A stretch of DNA of 64,000 nt from Actinomycetota bacterium (GCA_020161755.1 JAIUOS010000003.1:62001-126000), one strand, 5' to 3'; shown: positions 24,740 through 34,615, numbered from the stretch's first letter. The notes: generated from the letters alone by a model not told the origin. Numbers and translations: made by a program.

Positions 24740-26869
24740 TCACGGACTACGCATTCCTACGTGGGACAGGAAGCGGACATGGACGACGTCGGCGTTGGCG
24801 AGCACCTCGGTGTCCGGTGGGGTGGCGACGCCGTTGGGCCGGCGCGCGGGGCGGGTGATGGTCAGGGTGGCGAAGCAGGCCGAGTCGTTGACCGTCCAAT
24901 GGACGGTGACCCTGCTCGACGACCGGGCAATCGGCGCGAGGTCGCTGAGGCAGGCGCGGACAGCCCGTAGCTGGGCGGTCGGCGTCCGCGGGCCGCCGTC
25001 CGACAACGACACGTAGGCGCCCCGCTCGCGCATCGAACGGATCGGGACGGCCAGCTGCGGGTTCACGAGCAGGGAGGCGGTGAGGTGGTCACGGGTGGCG
25101 GCCTCGGCGAGCGCGCACCGGCGGGCGAGGTCGGCGTCCATGCCAGCCGTCGTCGCGAGCTCCTCGAGCAGTGGTATCACCTCGGACGGCATCCCCGCGA
25201 GCCAGCGCTCGCTCTCGTCCCGCTCGGCACGCCCGGTGATCACAGCCTCCTCGAGGGCGACCGCCCGTCGGCTCGCCTCCTGGTAGCGGCGGAAGAGTTG
25301 CTCGAAACGGGTGATGCCCAGCCAGGCCAGCGCGGCGTAGATCGGCGGCTGGATCCAGTACGCGATGCCGGCCACGAGGTCCTGTGGGCGCATCGTGGCC
25401 CCCAGGACCAGGTTCACCAGCAGGGCGGCCAACGCGAAGGCAAGTCCCAGCCGCTCCCGCCGGACCCGGGCGACAGCGATGTACACGACGGCCGACCCCA
25501 CCGCGAACCAATTGCGGCTCTCCCGATCGGCCGTCTCCGGCACCCACGCGGCCAGGCATGCTTCCGCCACCAGCCAGCTCGCCAGCGCGAACGCGGCGGT
25601 GCGCGGACACACCGAGGTGACCACGGTGAGGGTGATCACGATGGCGAAGCCCGCCAGCACCCAGACGTCGGCGTCAGGACCGAGCGCCAGCCAGGCCCGA
25701 GCGGCGCTGAGCGCACTCACGCCTGCGGCCGCGACCACCAGCCAGCCCAATGGAAACTCGGGCGCGACGTCCGGTTCGATCGCCGGCTCCCACGACAGAC
25801 GCACCTGCGTCCCGGCGCCCGGTTCGGAGAGCACCTGGGCCCGGCCCCCGACCGCCCCGAGCTGCGCAACGATCGACGTGGGGATGCCCATCCGGCCGGT
25901 CGGGGGAGCGGTGGCGTCGAAGCCGGAGCCGGCATCGGTCACCGTCACGTGGCAGCGGACCGGGCCGACCTCCCCGCTCACCGTGACCAGCGTGGCGCCG
26001 GAGTGGCGGGCGGCGTTCCGGATCGCCTCTCCGACCGCACTCTCCAGTGCCTGGTTGACCGTCGCGGGCGGCGGACCCTCGCTGAGCACGTCCCAGCGAA
26101 GGCGCACCCCCTGGCCCGCGGCCACGTCGAACGCCGCCCGACGAAGGTCGGACGCCTCCACCCCCGGTCGGCTGAGCCCGGTGTCGAGCAGTTCCCTGGC
26201 GAGCTCGCCGGCCGCTGAGGAGCGTTGCGATCCCAGCCGGAACACGACCAGGAGGTGGTCGTGCACCCAGGCGGTCCACTGGTCGTGGGCCGCCTGCACC
26301 GCCGTCGCCCGTGTGCGTTCGACCGATGCAGCGGCGGCGCGTTCGTTGGCCTCCCGGGTGGCGACCGTCAGCCGCACCACCTGGCTCTTGATGAATCCGG
26401 CGGACGCGACACCGAGAGCGACGATCAGAAGCAGCGAGTCCGACCTTGGTGAGGGTGGGGTCAGGCGCCACTGGCTGGCGAGGATCAGCACGCAGAAGCC
26501 GGCGAACCACGGCCCGCGCAGGCTGATGGCCCCTGCGATCATGCCGACGAACCCGAGGTGCAGGATCCAGGGCACGCCCGAGCGCACCACGACATCGCCG
26601 GGGAACACGGCGGCGAGGACCGACGCCGCGAGCGCGGTGAGGGCGACGCCGCGGACGCACGCGACGCGCCAGGCCGGGTGCAGGGCGGCGACCGCGAACC
26701 CGGCGCCGACGATTGCCACGCAGAACGCCAGGGCGGTCAGCGGATGGGTCCGCAGGTCGACTCCGGAGAGGTCGCGGACGGTGAGGATACCGGCGTTCAC
26801 CGTCATCGCCAGCAGGATGCCGGCGACGATCCCGAGGAACCCCGGCGGGTGGTCGTCGTCCCAGATCAT
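24740..26869 (-). CDS. Two-component sensor histidine kinase with duplicated membrane/cytoplasmic halves
   Basis: A 709-residue kinase. First half: about five helices (residues 10-165), a coiled segment, a phospho-acceptor-like VHDHLL (H203), then HATPase_c with N-box EAIRNAARHS (N285), DAGSGFD (312-318) and a G2 box GRMGIP. Second half: a further five or so helices (374-545), then a ~160-residue cytoplasmic part that looks like a degenerate kinase core lacking the N and G boxes (ARSSSRVTVHWTVND near 650). ATG overlaps the stop of the response regulator by 4 bases. The signal is unknown. Confidence 0.85.
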   Translation of the reverse strand: MIWDDDHPPGFLGIVAGILLAMTVNAGILTVRDLSGVDLRTHPLTALAFCVAIVGAGFAVAALHPAWRVACVRGVALTALAASVLAAVFPGDVVVRSGVPWILHLGFVGMIAGAISLRGPWFAGFCVLILASQWRLTPPSPRSDSLLLIVALGVASAGFIKSQVVRLTVATREANERAAAASVERTRATAVQAAHDQWTAWVHDHLLVVFRLGSQRSSAAGELARELLDTGLSRPGVEASDLRRAAFDVAAGQGVRLRWDVLSEGPPPATVNQALESAVGEAIRNAARHSGATLVTVSGEVGPVRCHVTVTDAGSGFDATAPPTGRMGIPTSIVAQLGAVGGRAQVLSEPGAGTQVRLSWEPAIEPDVAPEFPLGWLVVAAAGVSALSAARAWLALGPDADVWVLAGFAIVITLTVVTSVCPRTAAFALASWLVAEACLAAWVPETADRESRNWFAVGSAVVYIAVARVRRERLGLAFALAALLVNLVLGATMRPQDLVAGIAYWIQPPIYAALAWLGITRFEQLFRRYQEASRRAVALEEAVITGRAERDESERWLAGMPSEVIPLLEELATTAGMDADLARRCALAEAATRDHLTASLLVNPQLAVPIRSMRERGAYVSLSDGGPRTPTAQLRAVRACLSDLAPIARSSSRVTVHWTVNDSACFATLTITRPARRPNGVATPPDTEVLANADVVHVRFLSHVGMRSP

Positions 26870-27525
26870 GCCTGGCCGGGGGCGGGCAGGTGGCCGTCCT
26901 CGACGGCGCGGATGTAGTAGTCGGTGCGTGAGGCCAGGCCGCGTCCGATCTGGCCGTATTTCGACCGGACGCGCAGCAGGTACATGCGGGCGGTGTCCTG
27001 GGTGATGCCCATGATCCGGGCGACCGACTTCAGCGGCATTCCCGTCGCGTACAACTGGAGCGCCTCCAGCTCGCGCGGCGACAGCAGCGGAGCGTCCGCC
27101 CATGCCTCCGACTCCAGCGCGGCCGCCCACTCCGCGCTCAGGTAGGGCTCGCCGCGTGCGACCTGGCGGATGGCAGCGGCCAAGTCGCTGATCGGCTGGT
27201 TCTTCAGCACCACCCCCGACGCGCCGGCGAGCAGGCCGCGGGCGACCGGACGCTTCTGGTGCTCCTGGGTGTACAGCAGCACCGGGTAGCCGGCGGCGAC
27301 GAGGCGGCGCACGTTGTCCGGCGGGCTCGACCCGTCGCCGAGGGACAGGTCGAGTAGGACGACATCGCAGTGCTGCCGGCGGCCGAGGAAGTCCGGCACC
27401 GTGGCGGCGGGGACGAAATCGAGGCAGACCCCCAGCGCGTCGCGCAGTACTGCCTCGAGCCCCATCAGGAGCGCCGGGTGGTCGTCGATCGCGCCGACGA
27501 CGGTGCACGTGTCCGTCTCACCCAT
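26866..27525 (-). CDS. NarL/LuxR-type response regulator
   Basis: A 219-residue regulator with an N-terminal receiver domain (acidic pocket AIDDHPALL, phospho-Asp in VVLLDLSLGDG, Lys in GVVLKNQPI) and a C-terminal GerE-type HTH (LSPRELEALQLYATGMPLKSVARIMGIT). ATG at 27525 has AAGGGA 7 bases upstream. It overlaps the kinase gene, so the pair is co-translated. The 354-base region upstream is shared with the divergent secreted-protein gene, which makes that gene a candidate target. Confidence 0.9.
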   Translation of the reverse strand: MGETDTCTVVGAIDDHPALLMGLEAVLRDALGVCLDFVPAATVPDFLGRRQHCDVVLLDLSLGDGSSPPDNVRRLVAAGYPVLLYTQEHQKRPVARGLLAGASGVVLKNQPISDLAAAIRQVARGEPYLSAEWAAALESEAWADAPLLSPRELEALQLYATGMPLKSVARIMGITQDTARMYLLRVRSKYGQIGRGLASRTDYYIRAVEDGHLPAPGQA

Positions 27526-27879
27526 CGTGATCCCTTTCCTCGCGCTCATCTCACCACAACCGGCGCCTCCGCGGACGCCGTATGCGGGATTTGTCCCCAT
27601 AAACGATGACACCGCTCCGGATCCGCTCGAAAAGGTGTCAACAGCAAGATTGTCGCCGGTTCTGGGGACACACAAATCCGGACTTGACGTCGCCCATTCC
27701 GCTCCGCTCGCGACGGCATCATTCCTAGCCAACTGCAGTTCTGGAAACCGCGGGATTCGACACTTGGCGCACCGCCGTTCCTTCGAGTTTCGTGGACCAC
27801 GGATTGTCGCGAGATGTGGCTATACGTTTCCCTCGTCGGCCATTCCCGGCCGCACACATCTATCCAAGGAGAATCGACC
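27526..27879. promoter_or_regulatory. Intergenic region with nested inverted repeats, between response regulator and secreted protein
   Basis: A 354-base gap that is clearly less GC-rich than the rest of the window. It contains an outer imperfect inverted repeat (27587-27599 with 27663-27679), an inner perfect one (TGACACC 27607-27613 with GGTGTCA 27634-27640) and a central palindrome CGGATCCG (27618-27625). A TTGACA-like -35 for the minus strand lies in the inner arm, but no clear -10 follows. TATACG at 27821-27826 could be a -10 for the secreted-protein gene, with no good -35. Confidence 0.45.
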
Positions 27880-28704
27880 ATGAAGCTCAAGGCAATCGTG
27901 AACCTGGCGATCGGCGTTGCACTGGCTGCCGGGGTCGGCACGCTGGCCGCACCGCCGGCGCAGGCGGTAGCGCGCGACGGCGTCTGTGAGGCGGGGGAGT
28001 TCTGCTACTACTACAACACCGGGCCGGCTGGATCGGTGTCCGATTTCACCACCTCGGTGTCGGATTACGGCACCAACACCGCGACCTGCTACGTCTTCAA
28101 GGGCGCCGGTGCGGGCCAGGGCCAGTGCATCAAGAACAACGCGGCCGCCGTGAAGAACCTCAGCGGCCAGACTGTCCGGATCTACTACAACAGCGGCTAC
28201 AACGCCAGCTACGCCTCGCTCGACATCGCCCCCGGCGAGACCCGGAACCTGCAGGGCACGGCGTTGTACAACAACAATGCCTCCCATCAGTTCCTGGGCT
28301 CGACCCCGCCGGCGGTCGCCGATGCCGTCACCCGGGCAAAGTCCTGGACCGCAGTCAAGGTGCCTTACAGCATGACGAGCTGGTACGCGAACCAGTACGG
28401 CAGCTACCGGCAGGACTGCTCCGGATACGTCTCGATGATCTGGAACCTGGGCTACAGCACGACCACGGATCAGATGCCCAAGATCGCGCATCCCATCGCC
28501 AAGTCCGACCTGCGTGCGGGCGACGTCCTGCTCAACACCGCTGCCGGTGCTAGCGGCCACGTGCTGATGTTCGACTCGTGGGCGGACGCTGCGCACACCA
28601 AGTACAACGCGTACGAGCAGCACAAGCCGTCCACCATCTACCGGGTCGTTCCTTACCCCTACTACTCGGGCTACGGGACGTTCACGCCGTACCGCAAGAA
28701 CTGA
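27880..28704 (+). CDS. Secreted protein: I36-like (beta/gamma-crystallin-type) domain plus NlpC/P60-type domain
   Basis: A 274-residue exported protein. The signal peptide runs to about residue 29 (MKLKAIVNLAIGVALAAG...PPAQA). Residues ~34-130 look like a peptidase-inhibitor I36 domain (GVCEAGEFCYYYN, with later Cys). Residues ~150-260 look like an NlpC/P60 or amidase-type hydrolase, with C180 in DCSGYVSM and H227 in SGHVLMF. It probably cuts a peptide or amide bond in the cell wall. AAGGAGA precedes the ATG. It may be controlled by the divergent two-component genes. Confidence 0.72.
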   Translation: MKLKAIVNLAIGVALAAGVGTLAAPPAQAVARDGVCEAGEFCYYYNTGPAGSVSDFTTSVSDYGTNTATCYVFKGAGAGQGQCIKNNAAAVKNLSGQTVRIYYNSGYNASYASLDIAPGETRNLQGTALYNNNASHQFLGSTPPAVADAVTRAKSWTAVKVPYSMTSWYANQYGSYRQDCSGYVSMIWNLGYSTTTDQMPKIAHPIAKSDLRAGDVLLNTAAGASGHVLMFDSWADAAHTKYNAYEQHKPSTIYRVVPYPYYSGYGTFTPYRKN

Positions 28705-28709
28705 CCTGA

Positions 28710-28742
28710 ATGCCGGTGGTGCGAGTCCCGCACCACCGGCAT
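28710..28742. terminator. Bidirectional hairpin terminator
   Basis: Perfect 14-base arms (28710-28723 and 28729-28742; ATGCCGGTGGTGCG) around AGTCC, in the 47-base gap between the convergent secreted-protein and XRE-MurA genes. Its placement and stability suggest it ends both transcripts, although a long T-run is lacking. Confidence 0.75.
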
Positions 28743-28751
28743 CGTCGTGTC

Positions 28752-30278
28752 TCAGTCGCGAAAGACGTCGATCCGGGCGCCGAGGGCGTTCAGCCGGTTG
28801 GGCAGGTCCTCGTAGCCGCGGTTGATCACGTAGACGTCCCGCAGCACGCTGGTGCCGCGCGCGGCGAGGGCCGCGAGCAGCAGGCAGACCGCCGGACGCA
28901 GCGCCTGCGGGCAGATCAGCTCCTGGCCACGCCAGCGGGTGGGCCCGGTGACCACGATCCGGTGCGGATCGAGCAGCTGGACGTCCGCGCCGAGCTTGTT
29001 CAACTCGACCAGGTGGATGGCCCGGTTCTCGTACACCCAGTCGTGGATCATCGTCCGGCCCTCGGCCACCGCGGCGATCACGGCGAAAAACGGGAGGTTG
29101 TCGATGTTCAGGCCGGGGAACGGCATCGGGTGGATCTTGTCGGCCGCGGCGTGCAGCACCGACGGCTGCACGGTGATGTCCACCAGCCGGGTCTGCCCGT
29201 TGCAGGACCGGTACTCCGGGCTGAGCGAGTACTGGAGTCCCATCTCGGACAGGATCGCCAGCTCGATGTCGAGGAACTCGATCGGCGCCCGCTGGACGGT
29301 CAGCTCCGAGCTGGTCACGATCGCGGCGGTGATCAGGCTCATCGCCTCGATCGGGTCCTCCGAGGGGGAGAACTCGACGTCGGCCTCGATCCGCTCCAAC
29401 CCGTGGACGGTGAGCGTCGTGGTGCCGATGCCCTCGATCTGCACGCCCAGCTGCTCCAGGAAGAAGCAGACGTCCTGCACCATGTAGTTGCTGGACGCGT
29501 TGCGGATCTCGGTGCGCCCGGGGAACTGCGCGGCGGCCATCAGCACGTTCTCGGTGACCGTGTCGCCACGCTCGGTGAGGGTGATCCGGCGATCCGCCTC
29601 GGCGGTGGGGTGCACCTCGGCATGGTAGAGACCCTGCGTGGTGCGGACGGTGAGCCCGAAGTGACGCAGCGCCTGCAGGTGCGGGGTGACGGTGCGGGCG
29701 CCGAGGTTGCAGCCGCCGGCGTACGGCAGGTCGAAGGCGTCCTCCGAGTGCAGCAGCGGGCCGAGGAACATGATGATCGAACGGGTGCGGCGGGCCGCGT
29801 CCACGTCCATCTCCGGCAGGTCGAGCCGCGCCGGACGGATCAGTTCGAGCTCGGTCTTGTCCTGCGACCAGGTGGCGCGCACGCCCACGCTGGTCAGCAC
29901 CTCGAGGATCCGGTTGACCTCCTCGATCTGCGCGATGCCGCGCAGCACCGTCCGGCCGTGGTTGATCAGGGACGCGCACAGCAGCGCCACCGCGGCGTTC
30001 TTCGACGACCGCACCGCGATCGACCCGTGCAGCTGCACCGGGCCGTGGATGCGCAGGTGCGTCGGCCCGCCGGGGCCGGCGGTGATCAGCGGGGAGTCCA
30101 GCGCGCCGGCGATCCGGTTGATCATCTCCAGGCTCAGGTTCTGCCCGCCGGACTCGATCCGGTGCACCGCGCTCTGCGAGGTGCCCAGGACGTCCGCGAG
30201 CTCCTGCTGGGTGAGGCCCCGCTGCTTGCGCGCATCGCGGATCAGGGTGCCGATGCTGCTCGGAAGTAGGTCTGCCAC
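28752..30278 (-). CDS. XRE-type HTH fused to UDP-N-acetylglucosamine 1-carboxyvinyltransferase (MurA-like)
   Basis: A 508-residue fusion. Residues ~8-63 form an XRE-type helix-turn-helix ([20 protein letters not shown], then [16 protein letters not shown]). Residues 75-508 follow EPSP-synthase/MurA, which adds enolpyruvate to UDP-GlcNAc in peptidoglycan synthesis. Catalytic Cys is kept as C190 in AGGCNLGAR, and [20 protein letters not shown] ends the protein in MurA fashion. Such fusions occur in other actinobacteria; whether this is the main MurA or a regulatory paralogue cannot be told here. GTG start, divergent from lpd. Confidence 0.85.
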   Translation of the reverse strand: MADLLPSSIGTLIRDARKQRGLTQQELADVLGTSQSAVHRIESGGQNLSLEMINRIAGALDSPLITAGPGGPTHLRIHGPVQLHGSIAVRSSKNAAVALLCASLINHGRTVLRGIAQIEEVNRILEVLTSVGVRATWSQDKTELELIRPARLDLPEMDVDAARRTRSIIMFLGPLLHSEDAFDLPYAGGCNLGARTVTPHLQALRHFGLTVRTTQGLYHAEVHPTAEADRRITLTERGDTVTENVLMAAAQFPGRTEIRNASSNYMVQDVCFFLEQLGVQIEGIGTTTLTVHGLERIEADVEFSPSEDPIEAMSLITAAIVTSSELTVQRAPIEFLDIELAILSEMGLQYSLSPEYRSCNGQTRLVDITVQPSVLHAAADKIHPMPFPGLNIDNLPFFAVIAAVAEGRTMIHDWVYENRAIHLVELNKLGADVQLLDPHRIVVTGPTRWRGQELICPQALRPAVCLLLAALAARGTSVLRDVYVINRGYEDLPNRLNALGARIDVFRD

Positions 30279-30344
30279 CCGTGCACCTTATCTCACATGG
30301 GATATGAGCTCGAACCGGCGTCGGCGTCGGTTAAGGTGACCACC

Positions 30345-31742
30345 ATGACCCAACACTTCGATGTCGTCGTTCTCGGAGCCGGTCCAGGGGGGTACGTCGC
30401 GGCGATTCGCGCGGCCCAGCTGGGCAAGAGTGTCGCTGTCATCGAGAAGCAGTGGTGGGGCGGTGTGTGCCTCAACGTCGGGTGCATCCCGACCAAGGCC
30501 CTGCTGCGCAACGCCGAGCTCGCGCACATCTTCCACGCCGAGGCCTCGACGTTCGGCATCGAGGGGGAGGTGCGGTTCAACTTCAAGACCGCGTTCGACC
30601 GCAGCCGCTCGGTCTCCGACCGCATGGTGAAGGGCGTCCACTTCCTGATGCGCAAGAACAAGATCACCGAGCTCAACGGCTGGGGCACGTTCGTGGACGC
30701 GAAGACGATCTCGCTCGAGACCGACAACGGCACCGAGATGATCACCTTCGACAACTGCATCATCGCGGTGGGCGCCACCACCAAGATGCTGCCGGGCACG
30801 TCGCGTTCCGAGCGGGTGTTCACCTACGAGGAGCAGATCCTCTCCGACCAGCTGCCGAGCTCGATCGTGATCTGCGGCGCGGGCGCCATCGGCACGGAGT
30901 TCGCCTACGTCCTGGCCAACTACGGCGTGGACGTGACCATCGTGGAGTACTTCGACCGGATGGTCCCGAACGAGGATCCCGAGGTCGCCGCCGAGTTGGC
31001 GAAGGCGTACAAGAAGCTCGGCGTGAAGGTGCTCACCTCCACCAAGGTCGACGGCATCGAGGAGCACTCCGACGGCGTCCGGGTGCGGGTCAGCCCGGCC
31101 GGTGGGGGAGAGGGGCAGGTGCTCGAGGCCGAGCGCGTCCTCCAGTCGCTCGGGTTCGCGCCCCGCACCACCGGCTACGGCCTGGAGAACACCGGCGTCG
31201 CGCTGACCGACCGCGGCGCGATCGCGATCGACGACTACATGCGCACCAACGTGCCCGGCATCTACGCGATCGGCGACGTCACCATGAAGCTGATGCTCGC
31301 CCACACCGCCGAGGCGCAGGGTGTGGTGGCCGCCGAGACCATCGCCGGGGCCGAGACCATGCCGATCAACTACGACATGGTCCCGCGCGCCACGTACTGC
31401 CAGCCGCAGATCGGCTCGTTCGGGTACACCGAGGCGCAGGCGAAGGAGAAGGGCCACGAGGTCAAGGTGGCCAAGTTCCCGTTCAGCGCCAACGGCAAGG
31501 CCCACGGGCTGGGCGACGCCACCGGCTTCGTCAAGGTCGTGGCGGACGCGCAGTACAACGAGATCCTCGGCGCCCACATGATCGGCCCGGACGTGTCCGA
31601 GCTGCTGCCCGAGCTCACGCTCGCCCAGCAGTGGGACCTGACCGCCGATGAGGTCGGACGCAACATCCACGCCCACCCGAGCCTGTCGGAGGCCCTCAAG
31701 GAGGCCGTCGAGGGTATCGCCGGCCACATGATCAACCTCTGA
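30345..31742 (+). CDS. lpd: Dihydrolipoyl dehydrogenase (E3)
   Basis: A 465-residue flavoprotein that reoxidises lipoamide in the 2-oxoacid dehydrogenase and glycine cleavage complexes. FAD motif [18 protein letters not shown], redox pair C42/C47 in [16 protein letters not shown] motif [11 protein letters not shown] and the terminal active-site His-Glu ([12 protein letters not shown]) are all present. ATG at 30345 is preceded by AAGGTG. gcvP and gcvH of the glycine cleavage system, which use the same E3, lie elsewhere in the window. Confidence 0.95.
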   Translation: MTQHFDVVVLGAGPGGYVAAIRAAQLGKSVAVIEKQWWGGVCLNVGCIPTKALLRNAELAHIFHAEASTFGIEGEVRFNFKTAFDRSRSVSDRMVKGVHFLMRKNKITELNGWGTFVDAKTISLETDNGTEMITFDNCIIAVGATTKMLPGTSRSERVFTYEEQILSDQLPSSIVICGAGAIGTEFAYVLANYGVDVTIVEYFDRMVPNEDPEVAAELAKAYKKLGVKVLTSTKVDGIEEHSDGVRVRVSPAGGGEGQVLEAERVLQSLGFAPRTTGYGLENTGVALTDRGAIAIDDYMRTNVPGIYAIGDVTMKLMLAHTAEAQGVVAAETIAGAETMPINYDMVPRATYCQPQIGSFGYTEAQAKEKGHEVKVAKFPFSANGKAHGLGDATGFVKVVADAQYNEILGAHMIGPDVSELLPELTLAQQWDLTADEVGRNIHAHPSLSEALKEAVEGIAGHMINL

Positions 31743-33496
31743 CAACCTTCACCGCACTGGGCGAGGAGGCCGCCCGCCTGGTCAGCGCCACCGCGTCGGT
31801 CTGGCTGCGCCTGCTGGCGAGGCTGGTCGCGCTGTGCCTGCTGGGCTGGGTCGCCTACCACGGCTCGGTGTTCCTGGCCGTCGAGGTCAGCCGGTTCTCT
31901 GCGTGGCTGCTGATCCCGGTCCTCGCGCTCGGGGTCGTGGCCCGGCTGGCCACGGTGGTGCTGGCCCTGCGGGCGGTCGCCACCGAACTCGGCGCACCGG
32001 ACCTGCTGCGACGGGTGGCGCCGGCCGAGGCCGTCGACGACGACCGGGACGCGGGGCTCGCCCGGCTGATGACGCTCACCCTGCTGCCGTTCCTCGGCAT
32101 CTACGCCGCCTTCGGGTACGTGAACGTCTTCGCCCGGGACGTGGTGATCCTGGCCACCTACTCCTACGGGCCCTTCGGCGACACGCTGCTCAGCCGGCTC
32201 AACCCGCTGGAGTCGGGCACCACCGCGGCGATCACCGTCGCGCTGGCGATCGGGCTCTTCGTCTCACGCCGCCTGCTGGACCGGTGGCACGAGCGCACGG
32301 GACGGGCCTGGATCGGGCTGCTGGCGGTGCTGGTGGAGGCCAGCGGTCTGTTCGTGGTGCTGCTCAGCGGCTTCCGGCTGTGGGAGCAGGCCCAACTGTG
32401 GCTGGGGGAGCGGCGGCTCGCGCAGTGGGTGCCCCGCATCGACCTCCCCGACCTGCTGGACCAGGCGTGGGCGTTCGTCGCCGGCACGGTCTGGCCGGTG
32501 TTCTGGGACCTGGTCAGCCAGCCGATCGCCTGGCTCGCGCTGGCCGCGCTGGTGTTCGGGTCCCGGATCCTGTCGCTGGACCAGCTGTGGCACACCGGCG
32601 GACGCACCCGTCGGGTCGTGCTCCAGGCCCAGGAGGTGGTGCTGGGCGACGTCAACGACAAATACCTGCCGGCGTGGGTGGCGCTGCGACTGGTGCTGCG
32701 GGCGGGCGTCCCGTTCCTGGGAGCCTTCGTGCTGTTGTTCAGCACGCTCCGGTTGGCCGGTGAGTGGACGACACGCGCCATCGTGGCGGCCATCGGCGGG
32801 GCCCCGGCGGGCACCTGGATCCGGCTCGACCCGTTCCTCGACCTGGTGCCCGACGTGGTCGTGTTCAGCCTCCAACTCGCGCTGCTGGGTGCCGCGTACG
32901 TCCGGATCCTCACGCTGCGCGCCCAGCCCGCGCCGGCGGGCCCGCCCGCCCCTCGGCGACGGATGGCCGACGTCGGGGTGGTCGGGGCGCTGCTGGTGGC
33001 GATCACCGCGCTGGTCCTGCTCAACCCGGGCGAGCGGACGGCGGTGCGCACCTCCGCGGTCGGCCAGTCCGCCCCGCTGCTCGGCGGCCGGGTGGTCGTG
33101 GACGGCGTGCGCCTCGGCTCGAGCCTCGCCCTCACCCCCGGATCCTCGACCGCGACCACGCCGCTGGTGTTCGTGGTGGTCGAGGCCACCGCCGTGCGTC
33201 CGGGCGCCGCGCCGATCCTTGTGGGCGCCGACCTGGTCAACGGCGCGCACACCTACCACGCGGGCGGCTGGGCCAGCTCGACGCTCACCGCCGAGCCGGG
33301 GTTCACCCAGACCGGACAGCTGGTGTTCGAGGTGCAACCGGCGGACATCGGCCCGGGCCTGGAGCTTCACCTCAGCGGCCTGGGCTTCCTCACCTCCTAC
33401 GACGAGGTGGTTCGGGTGCCCCTCGGCCTCGCGACGGACGCACCCGTCACCACGGCGCTGCCCGTCGACCCGACCACGCGGAAGGCCGTGGCATGA
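31739..33496 (+). CDS. Multi-pass membrane protein, unknown function (possible CTG start)
   Basis: A protein of up to 585 residues with several membrane helices in two groups (residues ~20-215 and ~245-430), then an extracytoplasmic beta-rich tail (~430-585). The first ATG/GTG/TTG codon is GTG 31868, but that would cut through the first helix. The frame is open back to the lpd stop, where CTG 31739 overlaps TGA in the same way ATGA junctions do, so a CTG start is proposed. The 3' end overlaps the next gene by 4 bases. No family recognised. Confidence 0.65.
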   Translation: MTTFTALGEEAARLVSATASVWLRLLARLVALCLLGWVAYHGSVFLAVEVSRFSAWLLIPVLALGVVARLATVVLALRAVATELGAPDLLRRVAPAEAVDDDRDAGLARLMTLTLLPFLGIYAAFGYVNVFARDVVILATYSYGPFGDTLLSRLNPLESGTTAAITVALAIGLFVSRRLLDRWHERTGRAWIGLLAVLVEASGLFVVLLSGFRLWEQAQLWLGERRLAQWVPRIDLPDLLDQAWAFVAGTVWPVFWDLVSQPIAWLALAALVFGSRILSLDQLWHTGGRTRRVVLQAQEVVLGDVNDKYLPAWVALRLVLRAGVPFLGAFVLLFSTLRLAGEWTTRAIVAAIGGAPAGTWIRLDPFLDLVPDVVVFSLQLALLGAAYVRILTLRAQPAPAGPPAPRRRMADVGVVGALLVAITALVLLNPGERTAVRTSAVGQSAPLLGGRVVVDGVRLGSSLALTPGSSTATTPLVFVVVEATAVRPGAAPILVGADLVNGAHTYHAGGWASSTLTAEPGFTQTGQLVFEVQPADIGPGLELHLSGLGFLTSYDEVVRVPLGLATDAPVTTALPVDPTTRKAVA

Positions 33497-33987
33497 CCTC
33501 ACGCCGGATCCTGGTGATCGCGCTCGCCGTCGCGGTGCTGTTCTCCCTCGGCTGGGTGTGGCGCTCGGCGGCGGAGGAGGCGCCGGGCTACCGGCGCGTC
33601 CCGGAGGGCTCGACCGCGCTCGTCGGGGACATCGCCGTCAGGCTGTTGTCGTTGCGGCTGACCACCTCGGTGACCGGACGCTTCGACGACCACCTCGCGC
33701 CGGTCGCCGGGGCCGTGCTGGTGCTCGCGCGGGTGGACTACGACGCCACCGCGCACACCGGTGAGCTGTACTGCCAGCTGCGGCTCGTCGCCGGCGACGC
33801 GTCCTGGGACGCCGAGTTCGCCTATTCGCCACCCGAGCCGGACGCCTCGAGCTGCGAGGCCGGGTCGCGGGGCACGGTGACGGTGCTGTTCGAGGTGCCC
33901 GAGTCGTTCGTCGGCCGGCTCGAGGGCGTTGCGGTCGCTGTCGGCGCCGACGGTGGGTCCACGCTGCTCGAGGGACGGCCCACCTAG
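33493..33987 (+). CDS. Membrane-anchored extracytoplasmic protein, unknown function
   Basis: A 164-residue protein with one N-terminal helix (residues ~6-23, [20 protein letters not shown]) and a soluble beta-rich domain. Two Cys (in LYCQLRL and SSCEAGS) lie where a disulfide could form. It overlaps the larger membrane protein before it and faces the convergent gene at 33989, which has the same one-helix-plus-beta-domain plan. The three are likely to form one surface system. Function unknown. Confidence 0.7.
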   Translation: MTSRRILVIALAVAVLFSLGWVWRSAAEEAPGYRRVPEGSTALVGDIAVRLLSLRLTTSVTGRFDDHLAPVAGAVLVLARVDYDATAHTGELYCQLRLVAGDASWDAEFAYSPPEPDASSCEAGSRGTVTVLFEVPESFVGRLEGVAVAVGADGGSTLLEGRPT

Positions 33988-33988
33988 C

Positions 33989-34588
33989 TCAGCCCTCGCG
34001 GTCCGGCAGCCGGGTCAGCGGGAGCGGCACCACGGTGGCCGGGGCGTGGGAGTCGACGTTCCACTCCGCCTGGCCACCGCCGAGCCCGAGGATCGCATTG
34101 TCGGTGTACTCCATCGGCACCAGGCCCAGGTCGATGGTGTCCCCGGGCTCGAAGGTGTCCGGCAGTTCGAAGGTCACGGCCACCGCCAGGTCGGTGCCGC
34201 CGGGCGGCACGTAAAGACGCGCCAGGGAATCACCCACGGTCACGTATTGCGGATTCACCACCAGCCTTGAGCGTGGGTCGCGCAAGGCGAAGTTCCCGTA
34301 ATCACCGGTGAGCGGGGTCAGCGCCTCGTCGTGGGGATTACGGACGGCGCCACTGGTCACGACCTCCCAGGTCTGCTTTCCCACGAAATCGGTGACCCGC
34401 TGCGCGGTCGCGCTACGGAATGCGAACACGAGGTTGCGGCAGTCGACCTCGGTGCCGGGCTGCGCGGTCTTCAGCGCGTCCGTGCGCCGCTCGAACGCAC
34501 CCGTGGCTACCAGGATCCCGGCGGCGACGACCACGGCCAGCACGGGCCACAGGCGTGCCAGGCGGCGGGGGAGAGGGGTACCGGGCAC
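33989..34588 (-). CDS. Membrane-anchored extracytoplasmic protein, unknown function
   Basis: A 199-residue protein with one N-terminal helix (about 14-31) and a beta-rich outer domain; its tail LGGGQAEWNVDSHAPATVVPLPL reads like a small adhesion or Ig-like fold. It is convergent with the gene at 33493, only one base apart, and is probably its functional relative. No family recognised with confidence. Confidence 0.7.
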   Translation of the reverse strand: MPGTPLPRRLARLWPVLAVVVAAGILVATGAFERRTDALKTAQPGTEVDCRNLVFAFRSATAQRVTDFVGKQTWEVVTSGAVRNPHDEALTPLTGDYGNFALRDPRSRLVVNPQYVTVGDSLARLYVPPGGTDLAVAVTFELPDTFEPGDTIDLGLVPMEYTDNAILGLGGGQAEWNVDSHAPATVVPLPLTRLPDREG

Positions 34589-34615
34589 GGGGCCAATCTA
34601 CCGGCCTGCCCCGGA

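Noticed and set aside
32764-33492. Upstream in-frame extension of the gene at 33493
   Set aside because: It lies within the large membrane protein gene in another frame and encodes low-complexity Arg/Gly-rich sequence; ATG 33493 with the helix directly after it is the better start.
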